Shown here in pieces: positions 11,618 to 23,015 of a DNA stretch of 64,000 nucleotides. The position numbers and the translations under genes are program-made. This DNA comes from Anoplolepis gracilipes (lineage: Eukaryota > Arthropoda > Insecta > Hymenoptera > Formicidae). The notes beneath the pieces were generated by a model. It saw nothing but the letters and a program-made list of their open reading frames with translations. It was not told the origin of the DNA and did not search any database. How positions within the stretch are numbered: the first letter of the stretch is position 1; every line of letters starts with the position of its first letter. The stretch lies in the NCBI RefSeq assembly GCF_047496725.1, contig NC_132976.1, forward strand, positions 13,008,501 to 13,072,500, in the 5' to 3' direction.

Positions 11618-12455
11618 ATGTATAGGTCACATAATAAATATGTTATGGCTTCGTTAGATGTCGTGTCTTTTGTTTATGAATGTTCCGATAGAATTAGCAA
11701 TGTTAGGTATTTCAAGCCGGTGGTATCATATATACAAAAATCCACAAATTTATCAAAAGAAAAATTTTTAAACATGGTAAAATTCATACTTGATTGCACT
11801 TATTTTACATTTGACAATAAGATTTACAAACAAACATTCACTCCCATGGGATCTCCTTTATCTTCAATCGTCGCGGATTTGGTGTTACAAGATTTAGAAA
11901 ATAAAGCTTTATTTAAAATTGGCAAAAAAATTAAATTCTATTAGGTATTGTTATGTAGATGACATTTTACTTGCTGTTGAAAAAGATCCATTACAAAGCA
12001 TCGTGGAAATTTTTAATTCTTTTCACAAAAGATTACAATTTACTTGAAATTACTATGAATTAGAGGCTAATAGAATAAACTTTTTGGATCTAAAAATTCA
12101 TATTATTAACAACAGTTTAACTATTGATTGGTATCACAAAAATACCTACTCAGATAGATATCTATCCTTTCATTCGAACCATTCTATTTCTCATAAAATT
12201 GGTACGGTTTACAGTTTAATTGATAGATCGATCTTATTATCACATCTGAATTTCCAACAAAAAAATATAATATTAAGCATAAACATTCTATTAAACAATG
12301 GTTATCCTTTTCCCTTCATATTAAAACATGTTTTTATTAGAACCAAAAACTTATTGTTCACTAAATTAAAAAATAATAATAATACAGACAGCAACATAAT
12401 TGATAGTTCAGATAATAGGAGATTCATAGCAGTTTCGTACATGAAATGTCTTTAA
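11618..12455 (+). pseudogene. Penelope RT domain, frameshifted
   Basis: The first frame reads ASLDVVSF (motif with the first catalytic Asp), then CTYFTFDNKIYKQTFTPMGS followed by PLSSIVADL, the template-grip region. A +1/-1 shift near 11944 leads to RYCYVDDILLA, in which the YVDD box (11952-11963) holds the catalytic pair. After a further break the frame at 12084-12455 reads MDLKIHIINN and GYPFPFILKHV, the palm end and thumb. Residues are recognisable but at least two frameshifts and a stop make it non-functional. RT synthesises DNA from the element RNA. Confidence 0.8.
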
Positions 12456-12473
12456 CAGAGTGTTTGCAATGTT

Positions 12474-12893
12474 TTGAAAAATACAGAATTTTCCGCAGGT
12501 TTTAAATGTTTCAATCGGTTAAACAAGTTTGTTAAGGTACACAAGAACGCAACTCTAAAATTGAAAGAAAACAATGTCATATATAAAATTAATTGTAATG
12601 ATTGCAATGCGACGTATATAGGACAAACTAAAAGGCATTTAGAAACAAGAATAAAAGAACATAACAATATAAAACAACCATACACCAAACCATCAATCAT
12701 AACTGAACACATTAAAAATGAAAGTCACACCATAGATTGGGTAAAAATTGAAATACTCGATCATGAATCCAATTATTATAAAAGATTAATCTCAGAGATG
12801 ATCTTTATAAAAAAACAAAAAAATGAACTAAATAAAATTGATGATTTGGCAGCTTTAGATAATATATATTTTCCGTTATTGGAATCTCTATAG
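12474..12893 (+). pseudogene. Penelope GIY-YIG endonuclease domain
   Basis: The frame contains VIYKINCNDCNATYIGQTKR, where YKI and YIG correspond to the GIY and YIG motifs, then R..EH, and SNYYKRLISEMIFIKKQK, with the conserved Glu, before ending at TAG 12891-12893. The two Cys of CNDC match the zinc-finger-like insertion usual in Penelope endonucleases. It nicks target DNA for priming. This part is intact as an ORF of 139 codons but separated by a frameshift from the RT. Copies of the same domain are at 27515-27913 and 40838-41122. Confidence 0.85.
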
Positions 12894-13307
12894 TGTTGTT
12901 GTTTTTCTCTTAGGGTACATGTTCTTCATTACTCTATACATATATAAGTAAATTAGAGACAATTATTTACACTCTCATTTTCGGAATAACAATATGTAAG
13001 AAATTATAAGAACAGTTTAAAATGTTTTTATTCAATGGTTTAATATACCGATATCGATGTGTCATCTGTCACATTTGGTTCGTATGGTAAGTTCTCGTGG
13101 TAAGATTTATTAATAAAATAATTTCTTACGGATAAGCAGAAATTGACTCTTAATAAAACTCTTGTATTTTTGACAATAATTTTACTATTGTTTAAGATAT
13201 CTATTCGATTTATGGAAGTACATTCGTTACTGACCCTTTTGCTATCCCTGAGCGTGCAAAATTCTAGTTCTGTCATTCATAATCTTTAAACCTTTCTAAT
13301 TTCAAAA

Positions 13308-13408
13308 CTATTATAGCCTCGGAATTTTCGTATTCGAACTTTCGTCTTAAAATGTTACAAAGAATTTGTCATTAAAATTATTATCGAGCATTTTGGTACA
13401 ACCTGTAT
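13308..13408 (-). repeat. Truncated copy of the 45953-46355 MITE family
   Basis: The stretch matches the right arm of the later element (CCTCGGAATTTTCGTATTCG; TTTCGTCTTAAAATGTT.CAAAGAA; ATTAAAAT.ATTA.CGAGCATTTT). The left arm is absent. Confidence 0.55.
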
Positions 13409-13429
13409 TGTATACATATATTGTATATA

Positions 13430-13866
13430 CAGGGTATCTCATAACTAATGAGCCAACGCTCGTGAGTGGTTAGAGTACAGTGAACTAAACAAAAAAGTAT
13501 TAAGTCATTTTGCGATTTTCACAATAATTATTAAAATATTAATTAAAAACGTTTAGCGAATAATATTATTCATATCTACAAGATGTCCGGTAATAATCGT
13601 TCTAACTCTCTAGGGCAGATAAAGCAGGTCCAACTGAATATAAAAGTCCTGTATCATTTTGCGATTAGCGCAATAATTATTGAACTATTAATTAAAAACG
13701 CTCAGGGTATGCTGAGCGCTATATGCGGCGCGCACTCCTACGCTGAGCGTTTTTAATTAATAGTTCAATAATTATTGCGCTAATCGCAAAATGATACAGG
13801 ACTTTTATGTTCAGTTGGATCTGCTCTATCCGTTCACGAGCGTTGGCTCGTTAATTATGAGACACC

Positions 13867-13869
<3 letters not shown>
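13430..13869. mobile_element. Composite MITE (family B ends plus inner element), rearranged
   Basis: The left end CAGGGTATCTCATAACTAAT and the right end ...ATTATGAGACACCCTG are family B ends flanked by TA. The inner part starts at 13582 (AAGATGTCCGGTAATAATCG) and has its own arms, but its right end has been replaced by a family B right end after ...GGATCTGCTCTATC. A complete version of the same nesting is at 34258-34824. Confidence 0.75.
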
Positions 13870-13911
<42 letters not shown>

Positions 13912-13913
13912 TA
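13869..13913. repeat. (TA)n microsatellite
   Basis: About 45 bp of TA repeats directly after the MITE end. Confidence 0.9.
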
Positions 13914-14162
13914 TATAATTAATAAAGAATATTACTTAATTAAATACATGATGTTAAAATTGATTAACATTATATTATTAATTAATTCAAACATATTTAA
14001 AATAAATAGATAAATAAATAAATAAAATTATATGTATATAATTATTTAAATAAAAAATAGTATAAACAATTTTTTACACATTAAATTATAAGAAAATTAA
14101 TAAATAATTTGGTAAATATCCTGTTTATAGAAGAGGATACTCCAATGTCCTTGACCTTGACA

Positions 14163-14256
14163 TATATTGTCAAGGTCATCACCCTGAGTAACGCTTGAAA
14201 GCCGTCGTTCGTTGTTTATTGAAAAGTTACAAAGAAAAAAGTTTCATTTCAAAAGA
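14163..14256 (+). repeat. Dispersed repeat, copy 2
   Basis: Same block as at 1862-1955 (TCAAGGTCATCACCCTGAGT and the CGTTGTTTATTGAAAAGTTA tail). Confidence 0.5.
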
Positions 14257-14259
14257 GTA

Positions 14260-15115
14260 TAGTTTTTTGACACCGTGTACATTTCAAAAGTAAATATATA
14301 ATTTGCTATACATAAATATAACATACACAACTGGCTACCTAATTTTTGGAAATTGTACTATTGTCTGTAAATATTTGGTACTATTGTGATTAAATATCAA
14401 CGCTTGAAATATTTAAAAAAGAGCTATGTTCATGATGTAGCGTCGATATTTACAGTTAGAATAATTTATATTTTTAATTTAGTAGAATCAGATATGTTTT
14501 ATTTACATAGATATCATAGATATTAATATATCAATTATATTTAACTAATGAGTAATTAAATATTGATTTTAATATTTAAATTGAATATTATTAACTATAT
14601 ATTTTTTTATTTAAAAAAGTTATTTTTATGATTTCAGAACTTTTTTATGACATTAATTTATATTTACATTTTAATATAAAAATGTTTTATTTTTGTAAAG
14701 ATTCTAGTTTTTCAAAGATTGTTATTATGGTTAGAAAAAAAGATACTTTTTTTACATCTTTTATGTCTTTTTTAGGTGAATCTATTTATTCATTACGCTA
14801 TTCTTTATATTAGGCTTTCGTAACTCATCGAATGCGTATATGGCTGATTTTTATTGTTTAAAAACACATGCCACAGTGTCTTCATACATAAAAATTATTT
14901 TTTGATCTATTTATTGTTAGTTTCACCGTTATTTCATAAAAAGAGCTGTATATAGATAAAGTAGCGAACTGTAGACAGATAGAGGCGTTATAGATATAGG
15001 TAGTTGAAACTATGGGTATAGTTGAAAGATTTGTTTTTAAAAAACAATTTTATCGTATATAATTAAATTTTTTTGTTAAATGTAATTTAATTTTTTTTAT
15101 TAGGAAAACTGTCAA
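14260..15115. other. AT-rich intronic sequence, no gene seen
   Basis: The stretch is AT-rich. A 61-codon frame at 14628-14813 has no recognisable features and a composition typical of AT-rich noncoding DNA, so it is not called as a gene. Confidence 0.35.
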
Positions 15116-15773
15116 GTTTTCAAAAATTGCAAGAGAAAGAGGATGTTTTAAAAAATTTGACACTTTTGAAAAATCTAACATTATAACATTGTTATAACAT
15201 TAAGAATCATAAAACTTTTATATGTATATGAAACATTTTTTATATCTCTTACAATTTCAACGATATTCATTTAGAAACAAAAATCATTATTTTACCGCTT
15301 ATAATATGTGATTGATTTATAAAATATATGTGGTAATTATGCATAATAAAGTCAATTTCATAGATTCCAATGACCTGGATATATGTTGTTGAAAAGTGTT
15401 TCTATTTTAGTATTTATATATTTTGCGTATTTAAGACTAATATAATATTAATTTGTATTGAATGTTGAAACTATGCAAATTTGTGAAGAACATTAAGAAT
15501 AATGTACTCTATTTAAATACTAGAATATTGTAAGAATGTTAAAAAAAAATGTCAAAATCTGCCAATAAAATGTAAAGTTATGGCAAAAAAATTGATTGCA
15601 GTACGTTATATATAGTACATTTATAATACATATAACTTCATGTCGCTTTATGAACATGTAATATAAATATTTATGCGTATTTTCCGTCCATATTAGTGCT
15701 TCCAATTCGATTAGATATAAATTATAAAATTTTCAAATTTTGAGATACTTGTAATACTCTTATGTATGCTTAC

Positions 15774-15869
15774 CGAATAATTTCCATACTGTTACAACAT
15801 CCAAACTGAAGTAGTGTAAAAGCCCATACCAATGAAAAAGATGGACACATAATACTGGTAACGAACGAC
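15774..15869 (-). CDS. PDE7: PDE7-type phosphodiesterase, exon upstream of the catalytic His
   Basis: The 96-bp exon is bounded by a TTTCCAG acceptor (15870-15876) and a CG|GTAAGC donor. It encodes RSLPVLCVHLFHWYGLLHYF and then SLDVVTVWKLF, the helices that open the PDE catalytic domain. The HLF..YGL..YF pattern is that of PDE7. It takes one base from the preceding exon (GGT G|GT CGT) and passes one base to the exon at 3833-3933, so the phases agree on both sides. The following intron is 11.8 kb. Confidence 0.9.
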
Positions 15870-16982
15870 CTGGAAATCAAATATGAGATTACTACATATG
15901 TAGATATAAATAAAATAACTTTTATTATGATATATTTGTAGTACATTTTTTATATTTCATCATAGTATATTTATAATATAGCTTCTTATTCTAATTGTAA
16001 GATACATAAACAATAAAAGCAAAACTCTTTATTGTTTCCGTAACACTTTATATTTACTTTTGAAATGTTAGGTTACTTTTGAATAAAGTTTTTCTATACT
16101 CATGTATATATAATATTTTTTTCTTATAATAAGTAATGTAACAATTAATAATAAGCTCGATTTTGTTGAAACAAATTTAAGTAATTAAATAATAGACATA
16201 TACAAGCAAGTTATGGGTGTTTTTTTGATTTATTATTTTAAATGTATAAATTGGTCAAATAACATAAAATTAATACAATAAATAGGACGTTTCAACAATT
16301 ACTTTTGCCTCCTCAGCTAATAAAAAATTAATTTAAAAATTACAATCCTTGATTAAACTTATATAAAATATAAACGCAATGTGATGTCTGAAATGTTAAC
16401 ATGGTTTACAAGTATTATATTGTTGTAGACCGTTTTTTTGTTTTCTTTTATCTTTAAAAAATCAATCCCAGAGCGCATGAACTTCTATGGAATTTGATGT
16501 TTGTCAAATTCTTTTATCAAATTCATGTTATTTTGGAGATTGGCTAATAGACTTATTTTTTCCTCTTCAACGGACAGATTTTTTTCTTATTTTTAGTTTA
16601 GCATATAGAATATACTTTAGTCATATAAGATAGTTTTAACCTCGACAAAACATTCTGTATAATTATGTATTTACAGATACAAATTAATTTTAATTTCGCT
16701 TTCAGAAATGCATATGAAAAATATGTCATTAAAATGAGATAAACGCACAAAAAATATTTTAAAAATATATCATTATTATATAAAAACATTTATTCAAATA
16801 TTTTAAATAAATAAAAACAAAAAAAAGTATAACTTTACAATCTAAAATTATATTAATTTAAAATTATATTCTACAATTTAAAATTATTTGCCAAAAATTA
16901 TTTCATGTATTGGTTAATACTAGAAAAAGATTTGTATACAATAAATAATTTGTATACAATAAATGATTCTAACAATACTTAC
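15870..16982 (-). other. PDE7 intron (1.1 kb), no insertion recognised
   Basis: This short intron is plain AT-rich DNA between GTAAGT (16982-16977) and TTTCCAG (15876-15870), without paired repeats. A 63-codon minus-strand frame (16598-16789) shows no family features. Confidence 0.6.
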
Positions 16983-17046
16983 CACCTGTTACTGTTTCTA
17001 GCGTGAAAGCATTAAATCGCCAATTTCCAGCCTTTTGTAGAACGCA
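16983..17046 (-). CDS. PDE7: PDE7-type phosphodiesterase, exon with GNWRFNAF
   Basis: The 64-bp exon runs from the acceptor TATGTTACAG to the donor GGTG|GTAAGT. It encodes CVLQKAGNWRFNAFTLETVT followed by G and one base of the next codon. The GNW.F..F..E/DR.T.G pattern is the segment that leads into the catalytic domain in PDE7 enzymes. The start phase (0) fits the end of the exon at 47736-47992 (GLVQ|CVLQK). The intervening intron is about 30.7 kb. Confidence 0.9.
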
Positions 17047-17489
17047 CTGTAACATATATTACAACTTTGGATATGGTAAACCGATACAGTATAATGAGTA
17101 TGATAATATCAATAAAAAAAAACAAAAAATATCAAATGTAAATAAATAGTTAATATATTTTAAATAATTTTTCTTTTTTTAAAGATATCATTGCATTATA
17201 GTATATTTTTTTAAGTTATAATCAAGAATAAAGAGCTCTGCTTGCTAAGAGCGTAGAAAGATAAATATAATGTAAAATTATATTTTTCAGTAATATATAA
17301 AGTTATATAATATATAAAGTTAAATAATATGTATAAAGTTTTCTTGAATTTTAATTTAAAACTTAATATCAAAATATATTAATCAAAACTAAAAGGTTAC
17401 AATAAATAATAATCTTTTTGAAATCTTTTCTAAAAAAATCTCAATTCAAAATTAGCGAAAAGCACAGTTTTAGAAAGTGTACTCAATAA

Positions 17490-17815
17490 ATAATGAATAA
17501 TAAAATAGACTGTTGAGAGCTAACGCAGAGAGAATGTGTAAAAATTTCCAATTATAGTACAAAAATATTTAGTTATATACATTTTAGGTCTGTTTTCGGA
17601 CCTTCTTCAGTAAAATAAATTGAAAGTGTGAGTGCTTAATGTTTTTTCAATTTATCGGCGTTATTTTACTGACAAAGGTCTGAAAAGAGACTTTTTCTTC
17701 TGAAACATATTTATATAATATAAAGAAATCTTTTTTATTTTAATTGAAACTTCTTCTTTTTACCCGTTCTATCTGCGTTGACTCTTACTAATCTATTTTA
17801 TTATTACTTACAGAA
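17490..17815. mobile_element. Hairpin element with ribozyme-like motifs
   Basis: Inverted ends (AATAATAAAATAGACTGTTG near 17494 and its complement near 17790-17810; AACGCAGAGAGAATG and its complement at 17765-17780) enclose a second inverted pair around CTGAAGAAGGTCC (minus strand, 17610-17582) and CTGACAAAGGTC (plus strand, 17669). It may be an inverted duplication of a Penelope terminal repeat. Confidence 0.5.
17582..17610 (-). ncRNA. Hammerhead-ribozyme-like motif in a hairpin
   Basis: On the minus strand CTGAAGA is followed by the stem AGGTC/GACCT (loop CGAAAACA) and AAAAT. The GAAA of a true hammerhead is replaced, so activity is unlikely. Confidence 0.35.
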
Positions 17816-17934
17816 ATGGGAATATTACTTCATAAAAGTAACGTTACTTTTTGTCATTATTCATAAAAGTTTTACTTTTTGTCAAAAATAACTTTTTGTC
17901 ATTACTCATTACTAATTTTATATTAAAATATAGA

Positions 17935-18309
17935 ATAAATCGAATTAGCAGATCAACCTATAAAAATTACAATATATCCCCCAACAGACATAATAATAAT
18001 TATTAATAAACTAGAATAATTCATATAATAAAAATCAGTAATATAAGGCTATAATATTATTAATAAAATTAATATAATTACAAATCTTATTAATGGGCAT
18101 AAATAAAATAAATTACAATTAGACTTACAAATATAAAATAATTCTTTATTTAATAATTTAATTGCATCTCTAAGTGACTGTAAAATTCCAACTAACCCTA
18201 CTTTATTAGGACCTTTACGTATTTGAACATATCCTAAAATTTTTCGTTCTAATAAAGTTAAAAAGTTACTCCTATTACTAAAACTAATAATAAAATTAAT
18301 AAATGTCAA
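17935..18309 (-). pseudogene. nad1: Mitochondrial nad1 fragment in the nucleus
   Basis: The frame includes FLTLLERKILGYVQIRKGPN followed by KVGLVGILQSL and DAIKL, a signature region of NADH dehydrogenase subunit 1, a membrane subunit of complex I. Three AGA codons (read as Arg in nuclear code) fall where Ser is expected, as in the invertebrate mitochondrial code. Downstream an in-frame TAG (18046-18048) breaks the frame, then SVGGYIVIF.GWS follows, where W is a TGA codon. The 5' coding part looks truncated or diverged and the 3' part stops at about 17930. Confidence 0.88.
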
Positions 18310-18336
18310 ATTATATAATAATGAATATCTTTAATT

Positions 18337-18410
18337 ATTACTTATATGTATAAAATATTTATATATTCAATAAATTCTAAATTTATCACACTTATCTCTG
18401 CCAAAGTAAT
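18337..18410 (-). tRNA. trnL1: Mitochondrial tRNA-Leu(UAG) copy
   Basis: The 74-bp sequence has a perfect 7-bp acceptor stem (ATTACTT/AAGTAAT), an anticodon arm ATAAA-TTTAGAA-TTTAT with anticodon UAG, and lies between rrnL and nad1, the ancestral insect position. As part of the nuclear insert it is presumably not functional. Confidence 0.85.
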
Positions 18411-20058
18411 TTTATATGTATATATATATTATAAGTATTATATACATATAATTACTTAAATTTAATTTTATTTATTATTAAAAAAAATTTTTAAATAAAA
18501 AGTCCTTTCATACAAATTAATTTTTTTTTAATTATAGATAGAAACTGATCTGGCTTACGCCGATCTAAACTCAAATTATATAATATTTTAATAGTCGAAC
18601 AAACTAAATAATTCTTTATTTAATTTTTATTTTAATTCAACATTGAGGTCGCAATCATTTTTTATAATATGTTCTTAAAAAAATATTACGCTGTTATCCC
18701 TAGGGTAATTAATTCTCTAATAAATTTATTTATATTTATTCATTTTTTTATAAAAAAATCTATGTTATATTTAATTATTATTAATAAATAATATATTTAA
18801 AAAGTTTATAAAATTTTTTTATCCTCCTAACAAAATATAAATTTTATTATATTTATAATTATTATATTTCTCTTCTATTAATAAAAATTATATTAAATTC
18901 TATAGGGTCTTATTGTCCCATAATAATATTTGAACATTGTTATTCAAAATTTAAATTCTTATTATTCAATTTAAAAAGTTTAAATCTCATCCATTCCTTC
19001 ATTTCGGTCTCTAATTAAAAGACAAATGATTATGCTACCTTAGCGCAGTCAAATTATTTAATTTTTAATCATTCAGCAGAATAAATCTTTAATTATCTTC
19101 TAAAAACTATGTTTTTATTAAACAGGTGAATTTAATTATATTTATAAAATCTAAATAAACTTATTTTGCCTACTTCTTTAACCGAATTTATATTTTATAT
19201 TTCATAATTTTTATATATTTATCATTTTTATCTTTAATACAAATATTATCATTATTTATTTTTAAATTATATATTATTAAAAACATTTTTCTAATAAATT
19301 AAATTTATATTTTTATATCATAAATTTATTTAAAACTTATTTGTTATTAATAAATTATTAAATTTTTTCAAAAAATTTAAAATTTAAAACTACTTTTTTA
19401 AATAATTTTTTTATTTATTTAAAAATAATAAAACTTATATTTATTATTATTATAATTTTATTTTAATGTATTATAAATTCTTAATTTTTAAATAAATTTT
19501 TTTTATAATCATTAATTAATTTATTCTTATATAAAATTTTAAATTAATTTATAGATTATTCCATAAATTTTTAATATAAATAAATTCTTACAATAATTTA
19601 TAAAACATTTTAAAAATTTTTATAATTTTCTTTAAATTTATATCTAAATTAAATTTATATAAAAAAAATATATAACAAAAAATTGATTAAAATATCATTT
19701 CTAAATAAATATTTAAAATAATTTTTATATATAATTTTATTTATTATTTAACTTTTTTTCTCCAGAAATTTTTATTATAAAATTTTTTTTAATATACCCT
19801 GATACAAAAGGTACACTTAATAAAAATTACTTTTTAAAATTTCATATTATTTTCATTTATATTACTATCTTTAAGATTTATAATTATTATTAATGTAAAT
19901 AATTATTTTAAAATTTTCCTAAACCTTTTGATTCTTTTTAAATATAATTTTATTTAATTAATTACAAATTATCTCCTCTTTATTCTGAATTATTATATCT
20001 AATTTTATTAAATATTATATATAATTGTTATTATTATTTATTTATAAGTTAAAATTTT
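18411..20058 (-). rRNA. rrnL: Mitochondrial 16S rRNA (rrnL) copy
   Basis: On the minus strand the universal large-subunit element TACCCTAGGGATAACAGCG (18684-18706 region) and a GACTGCGCTAAGGTAGCATA block near 19035-19055 are intact. The TACCTTTTGTATCAGGG motif near the 5' end (19795-19812) is also conserved. The length of about 1.65 kb is large for an insect rrnL, so the 5' limit is uncertain. Confidence 0.85.
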
Positions 20059-20117
20059 AATAATTTTTAATTAATCCTTTCAATGTAAATGAGAAATATT
20101 TTAATTATATTTTAAAA
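20059..20117 (-). tRNA. trnV: Partial mitochondrial tRNA-Val copy
   Basis: The minus strand holds TTTCTCATTTACATTGAAAG, the tRNA-Val(UAC) anticodon arm with one or two extra bases, directly 5' of rrnL as expected. The acceptor end is not convincingly complete, so the insert probably ends within this gene. Confidence 0.5.
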
Positions 20118-20399
20118 GTAACTCGTTATCATTACCGTTACTAAGAAAGTAACGATTCGTTACTTTTTTATCGTTATTAAGGCTATTCCAATATTCACTG
20201 TTACTATTGTTAGAAAATGTATACTTTACATATATACGTTTACGTATATATATATATAATATATATTATTTAATATTTCTATCCAATCAAGAATACCTAA
20301 TATATATGATCAGCATGTAAGTGAGGCGCGATCTATTGAATAGAGATAAACTGATAACTACTATTTTAATACATAAATTATAATAAAATAAGAGATAAT

Positions 20400-20574
20400 G
20401 GGCAATAGGAGCCAAGCTCAGTAATTATTGAGCAAATTCATATTTATACATTGCTTTAATTAACTATGTTAGAATATAAATTACATAAGTTGTTGGCAAT
20501 GCATCGATTTATATAAACACGAACGTTTCGGCGAATTTTTTGGCCCTCTTCAGCGCAAATAACTTAAAATAATA

Positions 20575-20578
<4 letters not shown>
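20400..20578 (-). mobile_element. Penelope terminal fragment with hammerhead core
   Basis: The segment resembles the tails of the other Penelope elements (a CTGAAGA...AAACGT motif on the minus strand). No coding part remains next to it. Confidence 0.4.
20524..20553 (-). ncRNA. Hammerhead-ribozyme-like motif with canonical core
   Basis: The minus strand reads CTGAAGA, then GGGCC..CGCC able to form a short stem II, then GAAACG. Both conserved boxes of the hammerhead (CUGANGA and GAAA) are present, and a GTT suitable as cleavage triplet follows within ten bases (GAAACGTTCGTGTT). Stem III would be only about 2 bp, as reported for Penelope hammerheads; stem I is not convincing from sequence. Confidence 0.5.

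Positions 20579-20647
<69 letters not shown>
20579..20647. repeat. (TG)n microsatellite
   Basis: About 69 bp of TG repeats; the Cys/Val-repeat frame here is an artefact. Confidence 0.95.
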
Positions 20648-20650
<3 letters not shown>

Positions 20651-21175
20651 GGGTGGATCAAAATTCATGATACAATCAAGAAGACAGTTTGAAAATTTTA
20701 ATTTGATGAATAGGATATCATCCACAAAAATAATTTGTCGCAGTAGATATAATTTTAATGCACGAATCCTAGCCGTATTTTCTATAGTGTATCAGTTCAT
20801 TTGTTCAAAAAACTAATAATTAATATCCATGTCAAGTAGTCCAATACAATAGTACGTATAATAATCTACATAATACAACCATAACATTGTATTGTGCTTA
20901 AAAGAAAGTATAAAAGCGACTTGTAGCGAAACCGAATTTGTCGATTTTTAATCAGACGCGTACCTACTCGATTTTCAAATTCATTTTTCTTGAAAATAAA
21001 ACTTTAATCGGAAAACAGTTATTGAATCATTTTGATTTATTATGAGGCGTAAAATTACCTCTTTCTTGGTTGCATTACAAATTCTGGGTTAGCTTTTACA
21101 TTGAGCGAAGACAAAGTTTTTCTATCTTGAAAAGTATGTGTCTTAGCAAAAAATATTTTAAACAAATATTTTAGG

Positions 21176-21408
21176 TGTTAAGTTATAGGTTCACTTTATA
21201 ATTTCCACTTATCTCTTTGGCGCGTGTACTTATAAGTGTACTTTAGATTTTTTCACATTCTGTGATATAAGTAGCAGCAAGTTAGTTGCAGACGGTCGTC
21301 TTTAACGGAAAGTAGCAGAGATAGTACAGAGTCTACTTTGTATCGTACATAAAATTAAGTATATTCTATTAATTATCACATTATTTGACTGCCCTACTGA
21401 TAATAACA
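21176..21408 (+). repeat. 5' LTR of Copia-1
   Basis: The segment begins TGTTAAGTTATAGG, ends GATAATAACA, and is followed at once by GATTATGGGCC, matching the initiator-tRNA-Met-type primer site used by Copia elements. No second copy of this LTR occurs in the window because the 3' end of the element is lost. Confidence 0.65.
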
Positions 21409-22041
21409 GATTATGGGCCTCGATGTGCCTGTGTAGTTAGTGTTAATTAACTGTAATTAGTGCCATTCTTCGTTTACGCTGTAAATCGACTTGTAGTTCT
21501 TTGTTCTCACAAAAGAAAAATAACAAATTAACAGTTAGCAAATTTAATTGACACGATTTAACGATGTGGAAGTTTCAAATTATGGGCTTTCTGGAATATC
21601 ACATATGTATACTGTTTATTCCTGAAATTACATGAAATCTTTTCAGTGTTAGAACGACACAGGCCGTGAAGAAAAAACAAAGTTCACAAAGTATAAGTTA
21701 TTAACGAAGATCAGTTGTAAAGTGAAAGCAGTAGGCAAACGAATTACTGATGTATCAAACGGTCATTAATACAGTTGAAGCGAATATTGCGACAAATGAA
21801 ATTGGAATTGTGACATGCTCGTCTTGAACATGCAAGCATAAAAACCGTTCATGAAGTGACCAAAAGCAATACTGTGATCGGTATAGTGCAGTAACACTGA
21901 TTCAGTTCAAGCTGATCATTATGAAACATGCATATTGGACAACAATGTCATAAGTCATTCCCATCGTCGATAACTCGCGTTAAGAATCAAGTGAATTCAT
22001 TCATTTTAATATTTGTGTATTGAAATTTTGAGTATTCGAAG

Positions 22042-23007
22042 CATCAACATATAGTATGGACTACGCGAAGGATCGAAAAGTATGTCCGGCCAAAAGAAAG
22101 AAACAGCGACTGGCGCTCAAGCTCTATTCTTTCTCTATCTCTTTCGCTATCTCTTTCTAATCAATAGCGTGACAAAATATTTATGCACCCTACCATCAAC
22201 AATTTATTGCGAATAATTAATAATTAATAATAATGTAATTCATAATTCATTACCTAATATAACCTAATTATATTAAATTATTATTTACCTATGGAACGAT
22301 AAACTTTGCGATTTGTCTGATTTTCTTACAGATAAAACATGTATACAGGGTGTAACTAAAAAAATATATATGATGCATACTATGAGATGCAGGACAAGAA
22401 TTCAAACCAAAAAGTCCTGAACCACTTTTTGATCCGAGCTTTCTATTTGTCGTTATACGATGTTAAAGTTAGCTAATGAGCATCTGGTTACAACGGAAAT
22501 CAGCTCCACTCCGCCGCGCGCCGCCCGACCGTTACTGCTGTAACCAGACGCTCATTAGCTAACTTTAATATCGTATAACGACAAATAGAAAGCTCGGATT
22601 AAAAAGTGGTTCAAGATTTTCGGTTTGAATTCTTGTCCTGCATCTCATAGTATGCATCATATATGTTTTCTTAGTTACACCCTGTATATTATAATATACA
22701 AAAAAAGTAAGTAGTAAATAAAGGTTTCTCTTTTAAACTAAAATTAACGATGTTTGCCGATAAACGTAAAAGTTATGCTCACAATTAGTTTGTTATATTC
22801 ATTACACGATGAAGGTAGGTATAAGGTTAGGTTTATCATGTAACAATACCTATCTGACATGCTGTGAACGGTAACAAAATCAGCCAATAAATGTATTAGA
22901 AAAAGAGAGCGATTGATCGCTAATTCGCTCTCTTTTTGTCTAATTCTGCCGGACACTTTTTAGAGAGATTTTATAAAGGATAGTGTAGTTCATACCATAT
23001 GTCGATA
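22042..23007. mobile_element. P-superfamily non-autonomous element (966 bp)
   Basis: The ends CATCAACATATAGTATGGAC and (reverse complement of the right end) TATCGACATATGGTATGAAC are flanked by perfect 8-bp duplications ATTCGAAG (22034-22041 and 23008-23015). Subterminal inverted blocks occur (TATGTCCGGCC near 22081 and its complement CTGCCGGACA near 22947; GAGAGCGA runs). The same terminal consensus occurs at 29143-29405 and 38963-39190. A MITE (22346-22684) is nested inside. No THAP or transposase coding was found. Confidence 0.75.
22346..22684. mobile_element. MITE with CAGGGTGTAACTAAAAAAA ends
   Basis: TA-flanked inverted arms of about 155 bp surround a short GC-rich centre (CCGCCGCGCGCCGCCC at about 22512). 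The ends resemble those of 47280-47658 (CAAGGTGTAACTAAAAAAAC), so both belong to one family with different interiors. Confidence 0.8.
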
Positions 23008-23015
23008 ATTCGAAG

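Larger units (their letters stand above)
11280..12990 (+). mobile_element. Penelope-like element 1, degraded
   Basis: The order is ribozyme-like motif, reverse transcriptase, then GIY-YIG endonuclease, typical of Penelope-like elements. The N-terminal third of the ORF is missing: RT homology begins only at about 11640. Frameshifts at about 11944, 12040 and 12455 break the frame. The element lies in the 11.8-kb PDE7 intron, opposite to the gene's sense strand. Confidence 0.8.
17925..20118 (-). mobile_element. Nuclear mitochondrial DNA insert (NUMT), about 2.2 kb
   Basis: The minus strand carries, in order, a remnant of trnV, most of rrnL, trnL1(UAG) and part of nad1, the arrangement of the insect mitochondrial minor strand. 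Both flanks are similar low-complexity sequence around GTAACGTTACTTTTTGTCAT (left, 17840-17910) and AGTAACGATTCGTTACTTTT (right, 20150-20170). Under standard code nad1 is interrupted, so this is not a live mitochondrial genome segment. A contig mis-join cannot be excluded from sequence alone. Confidence 0.88.

Noticed and set aside
12452..12712. Minus-strand frame of 86 codons
   Set aside because: Lies antisense to the Penelope GIY-YIG domain, which explains its openness.
13040..13276. Minus-strand frame of 78 codons
   Set aside because: No motif, no splice or start context; composition like surrounding DNA.
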